A stretch of 64,000 nucleotides of DNA from Selenomonadaceae bacterium. GTDB lineage: Bacteria > Bacillota > Negativicutes > Selenomonadales > Selenomonadaceae. The position numbers and the translations under genes are program-made. Location of the stretch: positions 124,001 through 188,000 of the forward strand of contig JAUNIB010000002.1 of NCBI GenBank assembly GCA_030523645.1. Direction: 5' to 3'. Shown in pieces: positions 52,951 to 62,187 of this stretch; position 1 is the stretch's first letter; every line of letters begins with the position of its first letter. The notes under the pieces are model-generated. The model saw only the letters and a list, made by a program, of their open reading frames with translations, did not search any database and had not been told where the DNA came from.

Positions 52951-54219
52951 GTGAACTCTTTCGTCTTGAAGGGAAACATCTGCTGCAGCGACACACCGGA
53001 TAAGCTGAGGCTCTTTGACAACAGCTATCTCGTCTGCCTGGAAGGAAAATGCCGCGGTGTCTTCTCCACCCTTCCGGCCGAATACCAGAGTCTGCCTCTG
53101 AAAGACTACGGCCGCAATATCATCATCCCCGGCCTTATCGACCTCCATCTCCATGCTCCTCAGTTTGCTTTCCGGGGCATTGGCAGTGACATGGAGCTGC
53201 TGGACTGGCTGAATACTTATACCTTCCCGGAAGAAAGAAAATACAGTGATCTTTCTTATGCGGAGAAAGCCTATAGTATATTCACCGAGGAGCTTCGCCG
53301 CAGTGCTACCACTCGGGCCGTTATCTTCGGTACCATCCATCGGGAAGCCACACAGCTTCTGATGGACAAGCTGGAAGCCTCCGGTCTTGTGACCATGGTT
53401 GGCAAGGTGAACATGGACAGAAATGCCCCCGACTACCTGACAGAAACAACGGAAAGCTCTGTCAGCGAAACACGCCGCTGGCTTTCGGAGTCACTGGGCA
53501 AATACCAAAGGACGAAGCCCATCATCACCCCGCGATTTGTTCCCTCATGCACTGATGAACTGATGACTGCTCTGGGAGAAATCTCTGTTGAGTACCGTCT
53601 CCCGGTACAGAGTCATCTATCGGAAAATCTTTCAGAGGTCGCATGGGTAAAGGAGCTTGTTCCCTCGGCAGAAACCTACGGCCATGCCTACGAGAAATTC
53701 AATCTCTTCGGCCGTGATGTTCCCTGTGTCATGGCACACTGCGTTCATTCGCCGGAGGCAGAGCTGGCACTGATGAAAAAGAACGGTGTCTTCATCGCTC
53801 ACTCTCCCGACTCCAACACGAATCTTTCCTCCGGCATTGCCCCAATCAACCGGTACATTCAGATGGGAATGAAGGTCGGTCTGGCCAGCGATGTCGCCGG
53901 CGGTGCCGACATAAATATGCTGCGGATGATGGCCGAATCCATCCGGGCCAGCCATCTCCGGTGGCGGCTGGTGGACAGCGAGATTCCCGCCCTGACCTTT
54001 GCCAATGCTTTCTATCTGGCTACGAAGGGTGGCGGCGAATTCTTCGGCAAGGTCGGCTCCTTTGAGCCGGGCTACGAATTCGATGCCCTTGTTATCGACG
54101 ACAGCACAATCGCTACCCCCCGGGAGCTGTCATTCCCGGAGAGGCTGGAGCGGCTTCCCTATCTGGCTGACAGCCGTCACATCCGGGCAAAATATGTCTT
54201 CGGTCAGCAGCTTTTCTGA
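52951..54219 (+). CDS. guaD: Guanine deaminase
   Basis: A 422-residue zinc amidohydrolase converting guanine to xanthine. Motifs are PGLIDLHLHAPQFAF (metal HxH) near residue 60, QSHLSENLSEVAWV near residue 218, MAHCVHSPEAEL near residue 255 and HSPDSNTNLSSG near residue 285. The GTG at 52951 follows AAAGGT at 9 to 10 bases; a GTG six codons earlier has no ribosome site. Its position behind an ABC importer suggests that guanine or a related base is scavenged. Other members of this amidohydrolase group are less likely given the motifs. Confidence 0.85.
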   Translation: MNSFVLKGNICCSDTPDKLRLFDNSYLVCLEGKCRGVFSTLPAEYQSLPLKDYGRNIIIPGLIDLHLHAPQFAFRGIGSDMELLDWLNTYTFPEERKYSDLSYAEKAYSIFTEELRRSATTRAVIFGTIHREATQLLMDKLEASGLVTMVGKVNMDRNAPDYLTETTESSVSETRRWLSESLGKYQRTKPIITPRFVPSCTDELMTALGEISVEYRLPVQSHLSENLSEVAWVKELVPSAETYGHAYEKFNLFGRDVPCVMAHCVHSPEAELALMKKNGVFIAHSPDSNTNLSSGIAPINRYIQMGMKVGLASDVAGGADINMLRMMAESIRASHLRWRLVDSEIPALTFANAFYLATKGGGEFFGKVGSFEPGYEFDALVIDDSTIATPRELSFPERLERLPYLADSRHIRAKYVFGQQLF

Positions 54220-54249
54220 ACAATGTTTCCAAAGAAGGAGTGACTACTC

Positions 54250-55098
54250 ATGAGCAAGCTTCATATCGGCTGCCATCTCTCAAACTCAAAGGGCTATCTC
54301 GCCATGGGCAGGGAAGCTCTGGAGCTGGATGCCGATACCTTTGCTTTCTTCACCCGCAATCCCCGGGGAGGCAAAGCAAAAGACATCGACCCCAAGGATG
54401 TGGAGGCATTCCTTGACCTCTATCGGGAGCACGGCTTCGCCAAGCTGGTAGCGCATGCCCCCTATACCCTCAATCCCTGTGCTGCCAAGGAAAACCTGCG
54501 GGAGTTTGCCCGCGATACCATGGCGGACGACATCCGCCGACTGGAATTTACTCCAAACAACTACTACAATTTCCATCCCGGCAGCCATGTGGGACAAGGC
54601 ACCGAGGTCGGCATTGACCTTATCGCCGACCTTTTGAATACTGTCCTTTATCCTGAGCAGACCACCATCGTTCTGCTGGAAACAATGGCCGGAAAAGGCA
54701 GCGAGGTCGGCCGGACATTTGAGGAAATAAGAGCAATCATCGACAAGGTAAATCTCGGCGAGAAGCTGGGAGTCTGCCTCGATACCTGCCACATCTCCGA
54801 TGCCGGATACGATGTAATCGGCAATCTTGACGGTGTGCTCGATGAGTTCGACCGGGTAATCGGCCTTGGGCGGCTGAAGGCAATCCACCTCAACGACAGT
54901 CTCAATCCCCCGGCCTCTCACAAGGACCGCCACGCCAGAATCGGCGAAGGTCATATCGGTCTTGAGGCGCTCAGCCGGGTAATCAATCATCCGAAGCTGA
55001 AAGACCTTCCCTTCATTCTGGAGACGCCCAATGAACACGACGGCTACAAAAAAGAAATCGCCCTGCTGAGAGCAGAGCGGGAAAAAGCGGGAATATAA
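54250..55098 (+). CDS. nfo: Endonuclease IV (AP endonuclease)
   Basis: A 282-residue AP endonuclease IV. Zinc and active-site motifs are [11 protein letters not shown] near residue 112, [13 protein letters not shown] near residue 144, [15 protein letters not shown] near residue 176 and [14 protein letters not shown] near residue 230. It cleaves at abasic sites in DNA repair. AAGGAG precedes the ATG, 30 bases after guaD, so it may be the last gene of that transcript. Confidence 0.95.
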   Translation: MSKLHIGCHLSNSKGYLAMGREALELDADTFAFFTRNPRGGKAKDIDPKDVEAFLDLYREHGFAKLVAHAPYTLNPCAAKENLREFARDTMADDIRRLEFTPNNYYNFHPGSHVGQGTEVGIDLIADLLNTVLYPEQTTIVLLETMAGKGSEVGRTFEEIRAIIDKVNLGEKLGVCLDTCHISDAGYDVIGNLDGVLDEFDRVIGLGRLKAIHLNDSLNPPASHKDRHARIGEGHIGLEALSRVINHPKLKDLPFILETPNEHDGYKKEIALLRAEREKAGI

Positions 55099-55123
55099 AA
55101 TTTACAACCTCAAACCAACTGAC

Positions 55124-55170
55124 AAAAAAGGCTATTGCCCGGTGAGCTCACCTGTGCAATAGCCTTTTTT
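55124..55170. terminator. Bidirectional terminator between nfo and folB
   Basis: A 15-bp stem AAAAAAGGCTATTGC / GCAATAGCCTTTTTT, with an internal palindrome GGTGAGCTCACC in the loop. It serves convergent genes. Confidence 0.9.
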
Positions 55171-55181
55171 ATATCCTATTT

Positions 55182-55556
55182 TTATTCAGCCAAATCTTCC
55201 CGGCTGGTGCAGACCTCTACCTCAACACAGTCGAGAGGACCGGCGATGGGTACCGACGGCTTGCGGATTACGATAGTGGAGGACTTCGCCATGGGCATTG
55301 CCTTCAGTATTTCCTGATTTACATGATAGCCCAGTGCCTGCAGCAGCATGAAGCGCTTATTCTCCACAGTATCACGGATGATTGCGTACATCGTGGCCGA
55401 CTGTACGGCATTCACCGGGTCATCAGCTTCTGCCACGCTGTCATCACGAGTCTCCACTTCTATGTCGATGAAGAACTTCTGTCCCTGCTCACGCTCGTAC
55501 TCGTACACACCGTGAAAGCCGTAAAACATCATGTTTTTAATGCGAACCTTTGCCAT
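55182..55556 (-). CDS. folB: Dihydroneopterin aldolase
   Basis: A 124-residue FolB of the tetrahydrofolate pathway. It has the N-terminal RIKNMMFYGFHGVYEYE with the conserved Tyr/Gly-Phe region, the Glu in EREQGQKFF and the catalytic Lys in VIRKPSVPIAG near residue 97. Length is typical. A reverse-strand single gene; folP and folK are not in the window. Confidence 0.92.
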   Translation of the reverse strand: MAKVRIKNMMFYGFHGVYEYEREQGQKFFIDIEVETRDDSVAEADDPVNAVQSATMYAIIRDTVENKRFMLLQALGYHVNQEILKAMPMAKSSTIVIRKPSVPIAGPLDCVEVEVCTSREDLAE

Positions 55557-55680
55557 TTCAATCCCTCCAAATATACTGCACCCATTCGGGCAAATTTACT
55601 AAATCTAAACCAGTTGAACTATTCGTCACCGGATATGATTTTTCCTGCTTATTTGATTTACAGATAAACAAATATTTCCC

Positions 55681-55709
55681 TTTACCGCGTGCCAAGTCTG
55701 TGGTATCAT
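55681..55709 (+). promoter_or_regulatory. Promoter of the nicotinate phosphoribosyltransferase gene
   Basis: TTTACC (55681-55686), 17-base spacer, TATCAT (55704-55709). Transcription would start near 55716, about 60 bases before the gene. No NiaR-like operator is recognised. Confidence 0.55.
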
Positions 55710-55777
55710 AAAAAATTATCATCTACAGAAGAACCTCTGTTAATCAACTAATACAGTCAATATAGGAGGCACAAAAA

Positions 55778-56833
55778 ATGACCGCAAAAAGACTTGACCC
55801 CATGAGCTTTGACTTCCCCATAGACAAAATGATGGACGGTTATTACGCCGACATTTATTTCATGCGCGAGCAGGAAATTCTTCGCAAAGAAAACTGCACC
55901 GACCGGGTTACTCTTCAGATTTTCCAGAGAGACTACGCCGTACTCTGCGGTGTGGATGAAGCTATTGCTCTCATCAAGCGCTGCTCCCACAATCCTGAGT
56001 CCATCAAGATCCGCGCTCTCCACGACGGCGATGAGGTAGAGCCCTGGGAAACCATCATGACCATCGAGGGCAATCCTGCCGACTTCGCCCATCTTGAGAC
56101 CGTCTATCTCGGCATCCTCGCCCGTCAGACCAAGGTTGCTACCAACTGCCGCCGCTGCGTAAAGGCCGCCGGTGACAAGCCGGTGCTTTTCTTCCCGGCT
56201 CGTTTCGACCACTATCTCGTGCAGGAAAGTGACGGCTACGCCGCAAAGATCGGCGGAATGGCCGGTATCTCTACCCCGGCAAACGCAAAGGTCTGGGGCG
56301 TTGAAGCTGCCGGTACCATCCCCCACGCTCTCATTGCTTCCCTTGGCGGCGACAGCGTAAAGGCTGCCCAGCTCTTCGACAAGTATATGCCCGCCAATGT
56401 TGCCCGCATTGCCCTCGTCGACTTCGACAATGACTGCGTAGGCACCAGCCTGAAGGTAGCCCGCGCTCTCGGCGACAAGCTGGCCGGCGTCCGCCTCGAT
56501 ACCTCCGGCACCATGGTTGACAAGTCCCTGGCAGACCAGATGGGTCACTTCCAGCCTACCGGCGTAAATGCCCAGCTCGTTCACAATGTCCGTACCGCTC
56601 TCGATGCCGAAGGCTTCACCAAGGTGAAGATTGTCGTCTCCGGCGGCTTTACCCCGGAGCGTATTCAGAGCTTTGAGTCTGCCGGTGTTCCGGTTGATGT
56701 CTACGCTGTAGGCAGCTACATCTACAGCGGCAATACCGACTTCACTTCCGATGTTGTCCTTCTCAACGGCAAGAACTGTGCCAAGGCCGGCCGTCGTTAC
56801 ACCGACAACCCGCGCCTTGAGGATGTTGACTGA
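55778..56833 (+). CDS. Nicotinate phosphoribosyltransferase
   Basis: A 351-residue enzyme of the short Firmicutes type (about 350 residues) that makes nicotinate mononucleotide for NAD synthesis. It has FDFPIDKMMDGYYADIYFM at the start, LARQTKVATNCRR near residue 117, GGDSVKAAQLFDKYMP near residue 188 and the phosphate-binding VSGGFTPERIQSFE near residue 285. AGGAGG precedes the ATG. The very short membrane peptide and metA follow on the same strand. Confidence 0.93.
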   Translation: MTAKRLDPMSFDFPIDKMMDGYYADIYFMREQEILRKENCTDRVTLQIFQRDYAVLCGVDEAIALIKRCSHNPESIKIRALHDGDEVEPWETIMTIEGNPADFAHLETVYLGILARQTKVATNCRRCVKAAGDKPVLFFPARFDHYLVQESDGYAAKIGGMAGISTPANAKVWGVEAAGTIPHALIASLGGDSVKAAQLFDKYMPANVARIALVDFDNDCVGTSLKVARALGDKLAGVRLDTSGTMVDKSLADQMGHFQPTGVNAQLVHNVRTALDAEGFTKVKIVVSGGFTPERIQSFESAGVPVDVYAVGSYIYSGNTDFTSDVVLLNGKNCAKAGRRYTDNPRLEDVD

Positions 56834-56835
56834 TT

Positions 56836-56913
56836 ATGGGCGACTTCTTCGTACTGCTGCTGATAGCCGGCATGGTTGCTTACGCCTTCGGCAATAGAAT
56901 ATTCACCCGCTAA
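56836..56913 (+). CDS. 25-residue single-span membrane peptide
   Basis: The frame MGDFFVLLLIAGMVAYAFGN plus IFTR-type tail (25 residues) starts two bases after the nicotinate phosphoribosyltransferase stop, with GAGGA about 12 bases upstream. It forms one hydrophobic helix with a basic end. It ends 23 bases before metA. Such a short frame could be chance, but its placement, ribosome site and composition favour a real small membrane protein. Confidence 0.5.
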   Translation: MGDFFVLLLIAGMVAYAFGNRIFTR

Positions 56914-56936
56914 ACTTAAAATAAGGAATATAATCA

Positions 56937-57869
56937 ATGCCTATAAAAATTCCAAATAATCTGCCTGCGGCGGAAACCCTCAGCAATGAAAATATTTTCT
57001 TCATGGATGCAGACCGCGCTTACGGACAGGATATCCGTCCGCTGAAGCTTCTCATCCTGAACCTGATGCCCACTAAGGTAGTGACAGAGACCCAGCTGCT
57101 TCGTCTGCTGGGCAACACGCCCCTTCAGGTAGAAGTTGATTTCATCTACACAGAGTCCTACAACCCTCAGCATATTTCCTCCGACCACCTTACCGAGTTC
57201 TACGGCACCTTCGCCGATGTCCGGCACAAGAAGTACGACGGATTCATCATCACCGGTGCGCCGGTAGAGCAGATGCCCTTTGAGGAGGTCACCTACTGGC
57301 CGGAGATAGCGGAAATCATGGAGTGGTCCAAGACCCATGTCTTCTCCACCTTCCACATCTGCTGGGGCGCTCAGGCCGGTCTCTACTATCACTACGGCAT
57401 AAAAAAATATGATGTTCCCGCCAAGGTCTTCGGCGTATTCCGTCATCATCTCTGCGTTGAACACGAGATGCTCTTCCGGGGCTTCGATGACGAATTCTTC
57501 GTCCCCCATTCCCGCCACACCGAAATCCGCCGCGAGGACATCGAGCAGATACCTGCCCTCACCATCATGGCCGAGGCTGAAGACCCCGCCGGTGTCTACT
57601 GCGTTGCCAATCTGAAGAGGCGTCAGTTCTTCATCACCGGCCACGCCGAGTATGACCCACTGACTCTGAAGGCCGAGTACGACCGGGATGTCGCCGCCAA
57701 TCTCCCCATCAATGTCCCGGCCAACTACTATCCTGACGATGACCCCACGCAAATGCCTCAGGTTCGCTGGCGGTCAGTTGCTAACCTGCTCTTTGCCAAC
57801 TGGCTCAATTACTATGTATATCAGGAGACCCCCTACGAGCTGGACAATATTGTTTCGGCCGAGGATTAA
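56937..57869 (+). CDS. metA: Homoserine O-acetyltransferase (MetA type)
   Basis: A 310-residue MetA acyltransferase. The catalytic Cys is C142 in FHICWGAQ, and the catalytic His-Glu pair lies in GHAEYD near residue 236. Residue 111 is Glu ([11 protein letters not shown]), which in characterised enzymes gives acetyl-CoA preference, whereas E. coli MetA has Gly at this region and uses succinyl-CoA. It catalyses the first committed step of methionine synthesis. No SAM riboswitch precedes it. Confidence 0.93.
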   Translation: MPIKIPNNLPAAETLSNENIFFMDADRAYGQDIRPLKLLILNLMPTKVVTETQLLRLLGNTPLQVEVDFIYTESYNPQHISSDHLTEFYGTFADVRHKKYDGFIITGAPVEQMPFEEVTYWPEIAEIMEWSKTHVFSTFHICWGAQAGLYYHYGIKKYDVPAKVFGVFRHHLCVEHEMLFRGFDDEFFVPHSRHTEIRREDIEQIPALTIMAEAEDPAGVYCVANLKRRQFFITGHAEYDPLTLKAEYDRDVAANLPINVPANYYPDDDPTQMPQVRWRSVANLLFANWLNYYVYQETPYELDNIVSAED

Positions 57870-57940
57870 TTAACTCCCAACTTACTTTCATTAGCTTTAC
57901 ATATAAACGCGGTATATTTCCCTTAAAAGGAGAATGAATC

Positions 57941-58618
57941 ATGAGCAATTTATCTCACTCTCTGGGAAAATATACCGCAATTTTTTCGCTGTCCGCTGCC
58001 TTCATGCTGACTATACTTCCCTCTCACACAGAGGCAGCTCCTACACAGGATAAATACCCGAAGGTTCCCACCGACATTTATCAGTGGGTGCAGGCAAGTC
58101 CCCGCACCAGCTATTATTTCAACCGCAAATATATCTGCTTCCAGACAGACGATAAGGGCACAGTCAATGTTGATGTGCTTCTCGTTCCCATTCTTCGTAC
58201 CTACGACCATATTCAGGTGGCAGACATTATCGCCAAGCGCCGCTGGCATCAGCAGGACTGGGAGGAGCTGGATGAACTTCTGGCTGCTGAGGCAAACCAT
58301 GTCGTCATCGACAGAGCGAAGCGCACCGTCACGGTAAGAGATTCCATCCTGCTGACGGAGAACTTCGACCATCTCTACAATGAACCGTCCAACCGGGTTA
58401 TCGAGCTGGACAGTCTCAGCGACCAGTCCCTTGAGCGCCGTTTCTACGAAAGCATTCTTCAGTATGCCATTGATGAGAGCGATACCATTATCGCCAACAC
58501 CAAGGGCACCATCACCGAGGCTGATAACAAAAAGCTGGCCGCCATAAAGAAGGCTGAAGAAAAGCGCCGTAAGGCTGCCGAAAAAGCAAAGAAAAACGGA
58601 ATAAAACACGACTATTGA
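57941..58618 (+). CDS. Exported protein of unknown function
   Basis: A 225-residue protein with a signal peptide (about 1-33, cut after TEAA). The mature part has KYICFQTDDKGTVNVDVLLV and a C-terminal Lys/Ala-rich helix (KKAEEKRRKAAEKAKKNG) that may be a nucleic-acid or surface-binding tail. AAAGGAG precedes the ATG. A terminator follows. I recognise no named domain. Confidence 0.65.
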   Translation: MSNLSHSLGKYTAIFSLSAAFMLTILPSHTEAAPTQDKYPKVPTDIYQWVQASPRTSYYFNRKYICFQTDDKGTVNVDVLLVPILRTYDHIQVADIIAKRRWHQQDWEELDELLAAEANHVVIDRAKRTVTVRDSILLTENFDHLYNEPSNRVIELDSLSDQSLERRFYESILQYAIDESDTIIANTKGTITEADNKKLAAIKKAEEKRRKAAEKAKKNGIKHDY

Positions 58619-58629
58619 TATCATACAGA

Positions 58630-58656
58630 AGAGACGGCTGCGCCGTCTCTTTTTTA
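58630..58656 (+). terminator. Intrinsic terminator after the exported protein
   Basis: AGAGACGGC, TGC loop, GCCGTCTCT followed by TTTTTT, 12 bases after the stop. Confidence 0.9.
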
Positions 58657-58662
58657 TACCCC

Positions 58663-58712
58663 AATATAAAACGAGGCTGTCGCCAGAGGAAAATCCTCCG
58701 GCGGCAGCCTCG
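58663..58712 (-). terminator. Intrinsic terminator after glyS
   Basis: CGAGGCTG / CAGCCTCG (8 bp) with inner CGCC / GGCG pairing, followed on the reverse strand by TTTTATATT. It lies 20 bases after the glyS stop. Confidence 0.85.
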
Positions 58713-58731
58713 CTTATTTTGATTTTACTGT

Positions 58732-60840
58732 TTACAGCACAAGCTGTCCCCAGTCGGCAACACGGCGGGCAAGGCCGGTAATGGCAGACAGGAGAGCCAG
58801 ACGGTTGTCACGGACAGCCTTATCCTCGGCCATGACCATGACGGCATCCAGATAGTCGGCAATAGCCGGAGCAAGCGGAGCAAGCTCCTCGACAGCCCGG
58901 TTGTAGCTGCTGTTCATCAGGGCAGCGGCTACGCCGGTAGAAACGGCCTCATAGGTCTCGTGGAGATTTTCTTCCTCCTGAGCCTCGTAGAGGTCACGGT
59001 CAGGAATACCGGCATTCTCAGCCTTGGCGGAGAGATTTGCGGCACGACCGAGAGCCTCAGCCAGCTTCTCTATCTCCTCCGGACGACGGCTGATGGCATC
59101 AGTGAGAGCATTGGCTCGCAGAACGGTGGCAGTGCAGTCATCGGTATCAATAGCAGCGGCGGCAATATCGTAGCGGGTGCCGTTGTCAGCCAGTACCTTC
59201 TCCAGACGGAGACGGATGAAATCGGCGAAGGCCTTCTCAACAGCAGCAGTCTTCTCAGCATCCAGCTCGTAGAGCTTGGCAGCTTCCTTGACGATAGCAT
59301 TCAGCTTCAGGCGCTTATTGTTGGCAACGATGGTCTGAACGAGACCGAGAGCCTGACGGCGAAGAGCGAAGGGATCCTCAGAGCCGGTAGGAATAAGACC
59401 GAGGCTGAAAGTACCCACGATGGTATCAATCTTGTCGGCAACGCTGACGATAGCACCGACAGTGCTTTCAGGCAGCTGGCCGCCGGCCTGACGGGGACGA
59501 TAATGCTCGTCAATAGCATCGGCAACTGCGCTGTCCTCGCCATCAAGCAGCGCATAGCTGCGGCCGATGGTGCCCTCAAGCTCGGTGAACTCAACGACCA
59601 TAGCGGTAACAAGGTCAGCCTTGGCCAGCTTGGCAGCCCGGCAGGCTGCAGTCTTCTCTTCATCGCTTGCCTCCCAGGCATCAGCGACGACAGCAGCCAG
59701 CTTCTCCAGACGGAGAGCCTTGTCGTACATAGTGCCAAGACCCTTCTGGAAATTCAGAGTCTTCAGCTTCTCAACATAGTCTTCCAGCTTCTTCTCCCGG
59801 TCTTCCTTGAAGAAGAATTCGGCGTCGGCCAGACGAGCACGAAGAACGCGCTCATTGCCGTGGGAAACCACATCAATGGAGCGGTCGCCGCCGGAGCGGA
59901 CGGTGATGAAGTACGGCAGCAAAGTACCGTCCTCAGCCACTACCGGGAAATAGCGCTGATGATCGCGCATGGGGGTAACGATAGCCTCACGGGGCAGAGT
60001 CATATATTTATCGTCAATCTTGCCGGCGAGAGCGGTGGGCCACTCAACGAGGAAGGTTACTTCTTCAAGAAGAGCCGGCTCAATCTGTGCCTGACCGGGC
60101 TTGCCGTTTGCATCTACGCATTCAGCTGCCACTCTGGCAATCTCCGCTTCAATCATGTGGCCGCGCTTTACGGGGCAGGCGATGACCTTCATGGCCTCGC
60201 ACTCTTCCATATATTTCTTCGGCTCGCTGATATCAAACTGACGGCCGGCGGGGTCAAAGGGTTCGCCCTCAACATTGGAGAGGACACGATGACCGCGGGA
60301 AGTACGGCCGGACTTGACCTCAGCTACCTCGAAGGGAACGACTTCCTTGCCGCAGAGGGCAACTATCCAGCGAATCGGACGGAGGAACTTGAAGTCAAGA
60401 TCACGCCAGCGCATAGTATTGGGCAGCGGAAGAGTATTGATAAGCTCCGGGAAGAGAGTGGTCAGGAGCTCTTTAGTCTCTTTGCCGACAGTGTGAATTT
60501 CGGCATATACATAGCCGTCACGCTTGATGAGGTTTTCCGGAGTGGTGCCGGCACCCTTGGCAAAGCCGAGGACAGCCTTGGTGGGATTGCCGTCGGCATC
60601 AAAAGCGGTAGCGATAGCCGGGCCGCGGCGCTCTATAGTCTTGTCCGGCTGACGCTCTGCTACATCATCAACGAAGAGAGCCAGACGACGCGGAGTACCC
60701 ATAGCGTGAATAGTGCCGTGGGAAAGGCCAAGCTCATCAAGGCGAGCGGCGGTCTTTTCACGAAGTGCCCGATAGAGGCCTCGTACTGCATGAGCCGGAA
60801 GCTCTTCGGTACCAATCTCAAGAAGAATATCTACTGCCAT
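58732..60840 (-). CDS. glyS: Glycyl-tRNA synthetase beta subunit
   Basis: A 702-residue beta subunit of the alpha2beta2 bacterial enzyme, which holds tRNA-binding and HD-like domains. It starts MAVDILLEIGTEELPAHAV, and FLVEWPTALAGK near residue 275 and REAIVTPMRDHQRYF near residue 297 are typical. A C-terminal DALR-like region binds the anticodon. It starts one base after glyQ, under the T-box. Confidence 0.96.
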   Translation of the reverse strand: MAVDILLEIGTEELPAHAVRGLYRALREKTAARLDELGLSHGTIHAMGTPRRLALFVDDVAERQPDKTIERRGPAIATAFDADGNPTKAVLGFAKGAGTTPENLIKRDGYVYAEIHTVGKETKELLTTLFPELINTLPLPNTMRWRDLDFKFLRPIRWIVALCGKEVVPFEVAEVKSGRTSRGHRVLSNVEGEPFDPAGRQFDISEPKKYMEECEAMKVIACPVKRGHMIEAEIARVAAECVDANGKPGQAQIEPALLEEVTFLVEWPTALAGKIDDKYMTLPREAIVTPMRDHQRYFPVVAEDGTLLPYFITVRSGGDRSIDVVSHGNERVLRARLADAEFFFKEDREKKLEDYVEKLKTLNFQKGLGTMYDKALRLEKLAAVVADAWEASDEEKTAACRAAKLAKADLVTAMVVEFTELEGTIGRSYALLDGEDSAVADAIDEHYRPRQAGGQLPESTVGAIVSVADKIDTIVGTFSLGLIPTGSEDPFALRRQALGLVQTIVANNKRLKLNAIVKEAAKLYELDAEKTAAVEKAFADFIRLRLEKVLADNGTRYDIAAAAIDTDDCTATVLRANALTDAISRRPEEIEKLAEALGRAANLSAKAENAGIPDRDLYEAQEEENLHETYEAVSTGVAAALMNSSYNRAVEELAPLAPAIADYLDAVMVMAEDKAVRDNRLALLSAITGLARRVADWGQLVL

Positions 60841-60841
60841 T

Positions 60842-61732
60842 TTACTTCACCTCCGCCTTTCTGCTCTTGCCCATCATCGGATAACCCAGCTTCTCACGCT
60901 GCTCCAGGTATGCCTTTGCACACATTCTGGCCAGCTTGCGGACGCGGCCGATATAGGCGGTACGCTCGGAAGCACTGATAGCTCCGCGGGCATCAAGAAG
61001 ATTGAAGGCATGGGAGCACTTCAATACATAGTCGTAAGCCGGATGAACGGCACCTTCGCCGATGACCCGGACAGCTTCTGCTTCATACTTGTCGAAAAGC
61101 TCAAAGAGGAGCTTGGCATCGGAGAGCTTGAAAGCGTAGAGGCTCTGCTCGTACTCATTCTGATGGAAGACATCACCGTAGGTGTAGTCACCAATCCACT
61201 TGATGTCATATACATTTTCAACGCCCTGAATATACATGGCAAGGCGCTCAAGACCGTAGGTGATTTCACTGGCTACCGGCTTAACATCACAGCCGCCGAC
61301 CTGCTGGAAGTAGGTGAACTGGGTGATTTCCATGCCGTCAAGCCATACTTCCCAGCCAAGGCCCCAGGCTCCGAGCGTCGGAGACTCCCAGTTATCCTCA
61401 ACGAAGCGGATGTCGTGGTCTGCTGCATTGATGCCGAGGCGGGCAAGACTCTCAAGATAAAGCTCCTGAATGTTGTCCGGGGACGGCTTCATGATGACCT
61501 GGAACTGATGATGCTGATAAAGGCGGTTCGGATTGTCACCGTAGCGGCCGTCAGCCGGACGGCGGCTGGGCTCTACATAGGCCACATTCCAGGGCTCAGG
61601 GCCAAGAACTCTGAGGAATGTGGAGGGATTCATTGTGCCGGCGCCCTTCTCTACATCGTAAGGCTCGGCGAGGATGCAGCCCTGCTCAGACCAAAAGGAC
61701 TGCAGAGCCAGGATCATTTCCTGAAATTTCAT
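60842..61732 (-). CDS. glyQ: Glycyl-tRNA synthetase alpha subunit
   Basis: A 296-residue catalytic alpha subunit (class II). It has [18 protein letters not shown] at the start, [20 protein letters not shown] near residue 23, and the class II motif [16 protein letters not shown] near residue 68. The ATG at 61732 has AGGAGG 7 bases upstream. It follows a T-box leader and is coupled to glyS. Confidence 0.97.
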   Translation of the reverse strand: MKFQEMILALQSFWSEQGCILAEPYDVEKGAGTMNPSTFLRVLGPEPWNVAYVEPSRRPADGRYGDNPNRLYQHHQFQVIMKPSPDNIQELYLESLARLGINAADHDIRFVEDNWESPTLGAWGLGWEVWLDGMEITQFTYFQQVGGCDVKPVASEITYGLERLAMYIQGVENVYDIKWIGDYTYGDVFHQNEYEQSLYAFKLSDAKLLFELFDKYEAEAVRVIGEGAVHPAYDYVLKCSHAFNLLDARGAISASERTAYIGRVRKLARMCAKAYLEQREKLGYPMMGKSRKAEVK

Positions 61733-61861
61733 GCTGTTTCCTCCTAAATAATACTGGGGAACTTGGAATCTATACAACAATTTTACCGACCGTCAAAATG
61801 CTGCCCGACGAAAACCCATTTTCATTCGGGCCGCATTTAGACGGAATTTAATTTTGGAAAT

Positions 61862-62062
61862 AAAAAAATCCCGTCCCCCGTGAAATAACTTCACAGGGAC
61901 GAGATATATTCCCGCGGTTCCACCCTGATTGGCTTGCGCCCACTTAATTCTGTGATTGTATTGCTCCCGGCTGCCTCTACCCCGATAGCGGTCTCGCACC
62001 GTCACCGCCTCGCTGAAGTGGGATATTCCTTCCGTTCATCGCAAGAAGCCGATTCAATCGGC
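61862..62062 (-). promoter_or_regulatory. T-box leader of glyQS
   Basis: On the reverse strand the T-box motif AGGGTGGAACCGCGG lies at 61926-61912. It is followed by the terminator hairpin CGTCCC-GTGAA / TTCAC-GGGACG (61901-61872) and seven T residues. Uncharged tRNA would pair with the T-box bulge and favour readthrough. Glycine specificity is inferred from the downstream gene; a GGC near 61973 is a candidate specifier, but I did not fold stem I. Confidence 0.9.
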
Positions 62063-62069
62063 GTCAATA

Positions 62070-62098
62070 ATTTTAGCAAAGGACAACGCCCTTGTCAA
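62070..62098 (-). promoter_or_regulatory. Promoter of the glyQS T-box transcript
   Basis: Reverse strand TTGACA (62098-62093), 17-base spacer, TAAAAT (62075-62070). Near-consensus, with start expected near 62063. Confidence 0.85.
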
Positions 62099-62152
62099 AT
62101 GAATAAGCGGCAAAATTCTCAAATCGTATTATATATAGGTAGATTTTATTCC

Positions 62153-62181
62153 TTGACTAAAAGTGCCCAGCATGATAAAAT
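62153..62181 (+). promoter_or_regulatory. Promoter of the decarboxylase leader
   Basis: TTGACT (62153-62158), 17-base spacer, TAAAAT (62176-62181) on the forward strand, divergent from the glyQS promoter. Transcription should start near 62188. Confidence 0.8.
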
Positions 62182-62187
62182 TAATTC

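Noticed and set aside
56870-56936. SAM riboswitch before metA
   Set aside because: Only 23 bases separate metA from the upstream peptide frame, and no SAM-riboswitch motifs are visible upstream of either.
58960-60978. Long open frame antisense to glyS (672 codons)
   Set aside because: A shadow of glyS with low-complexity composition and no domain.
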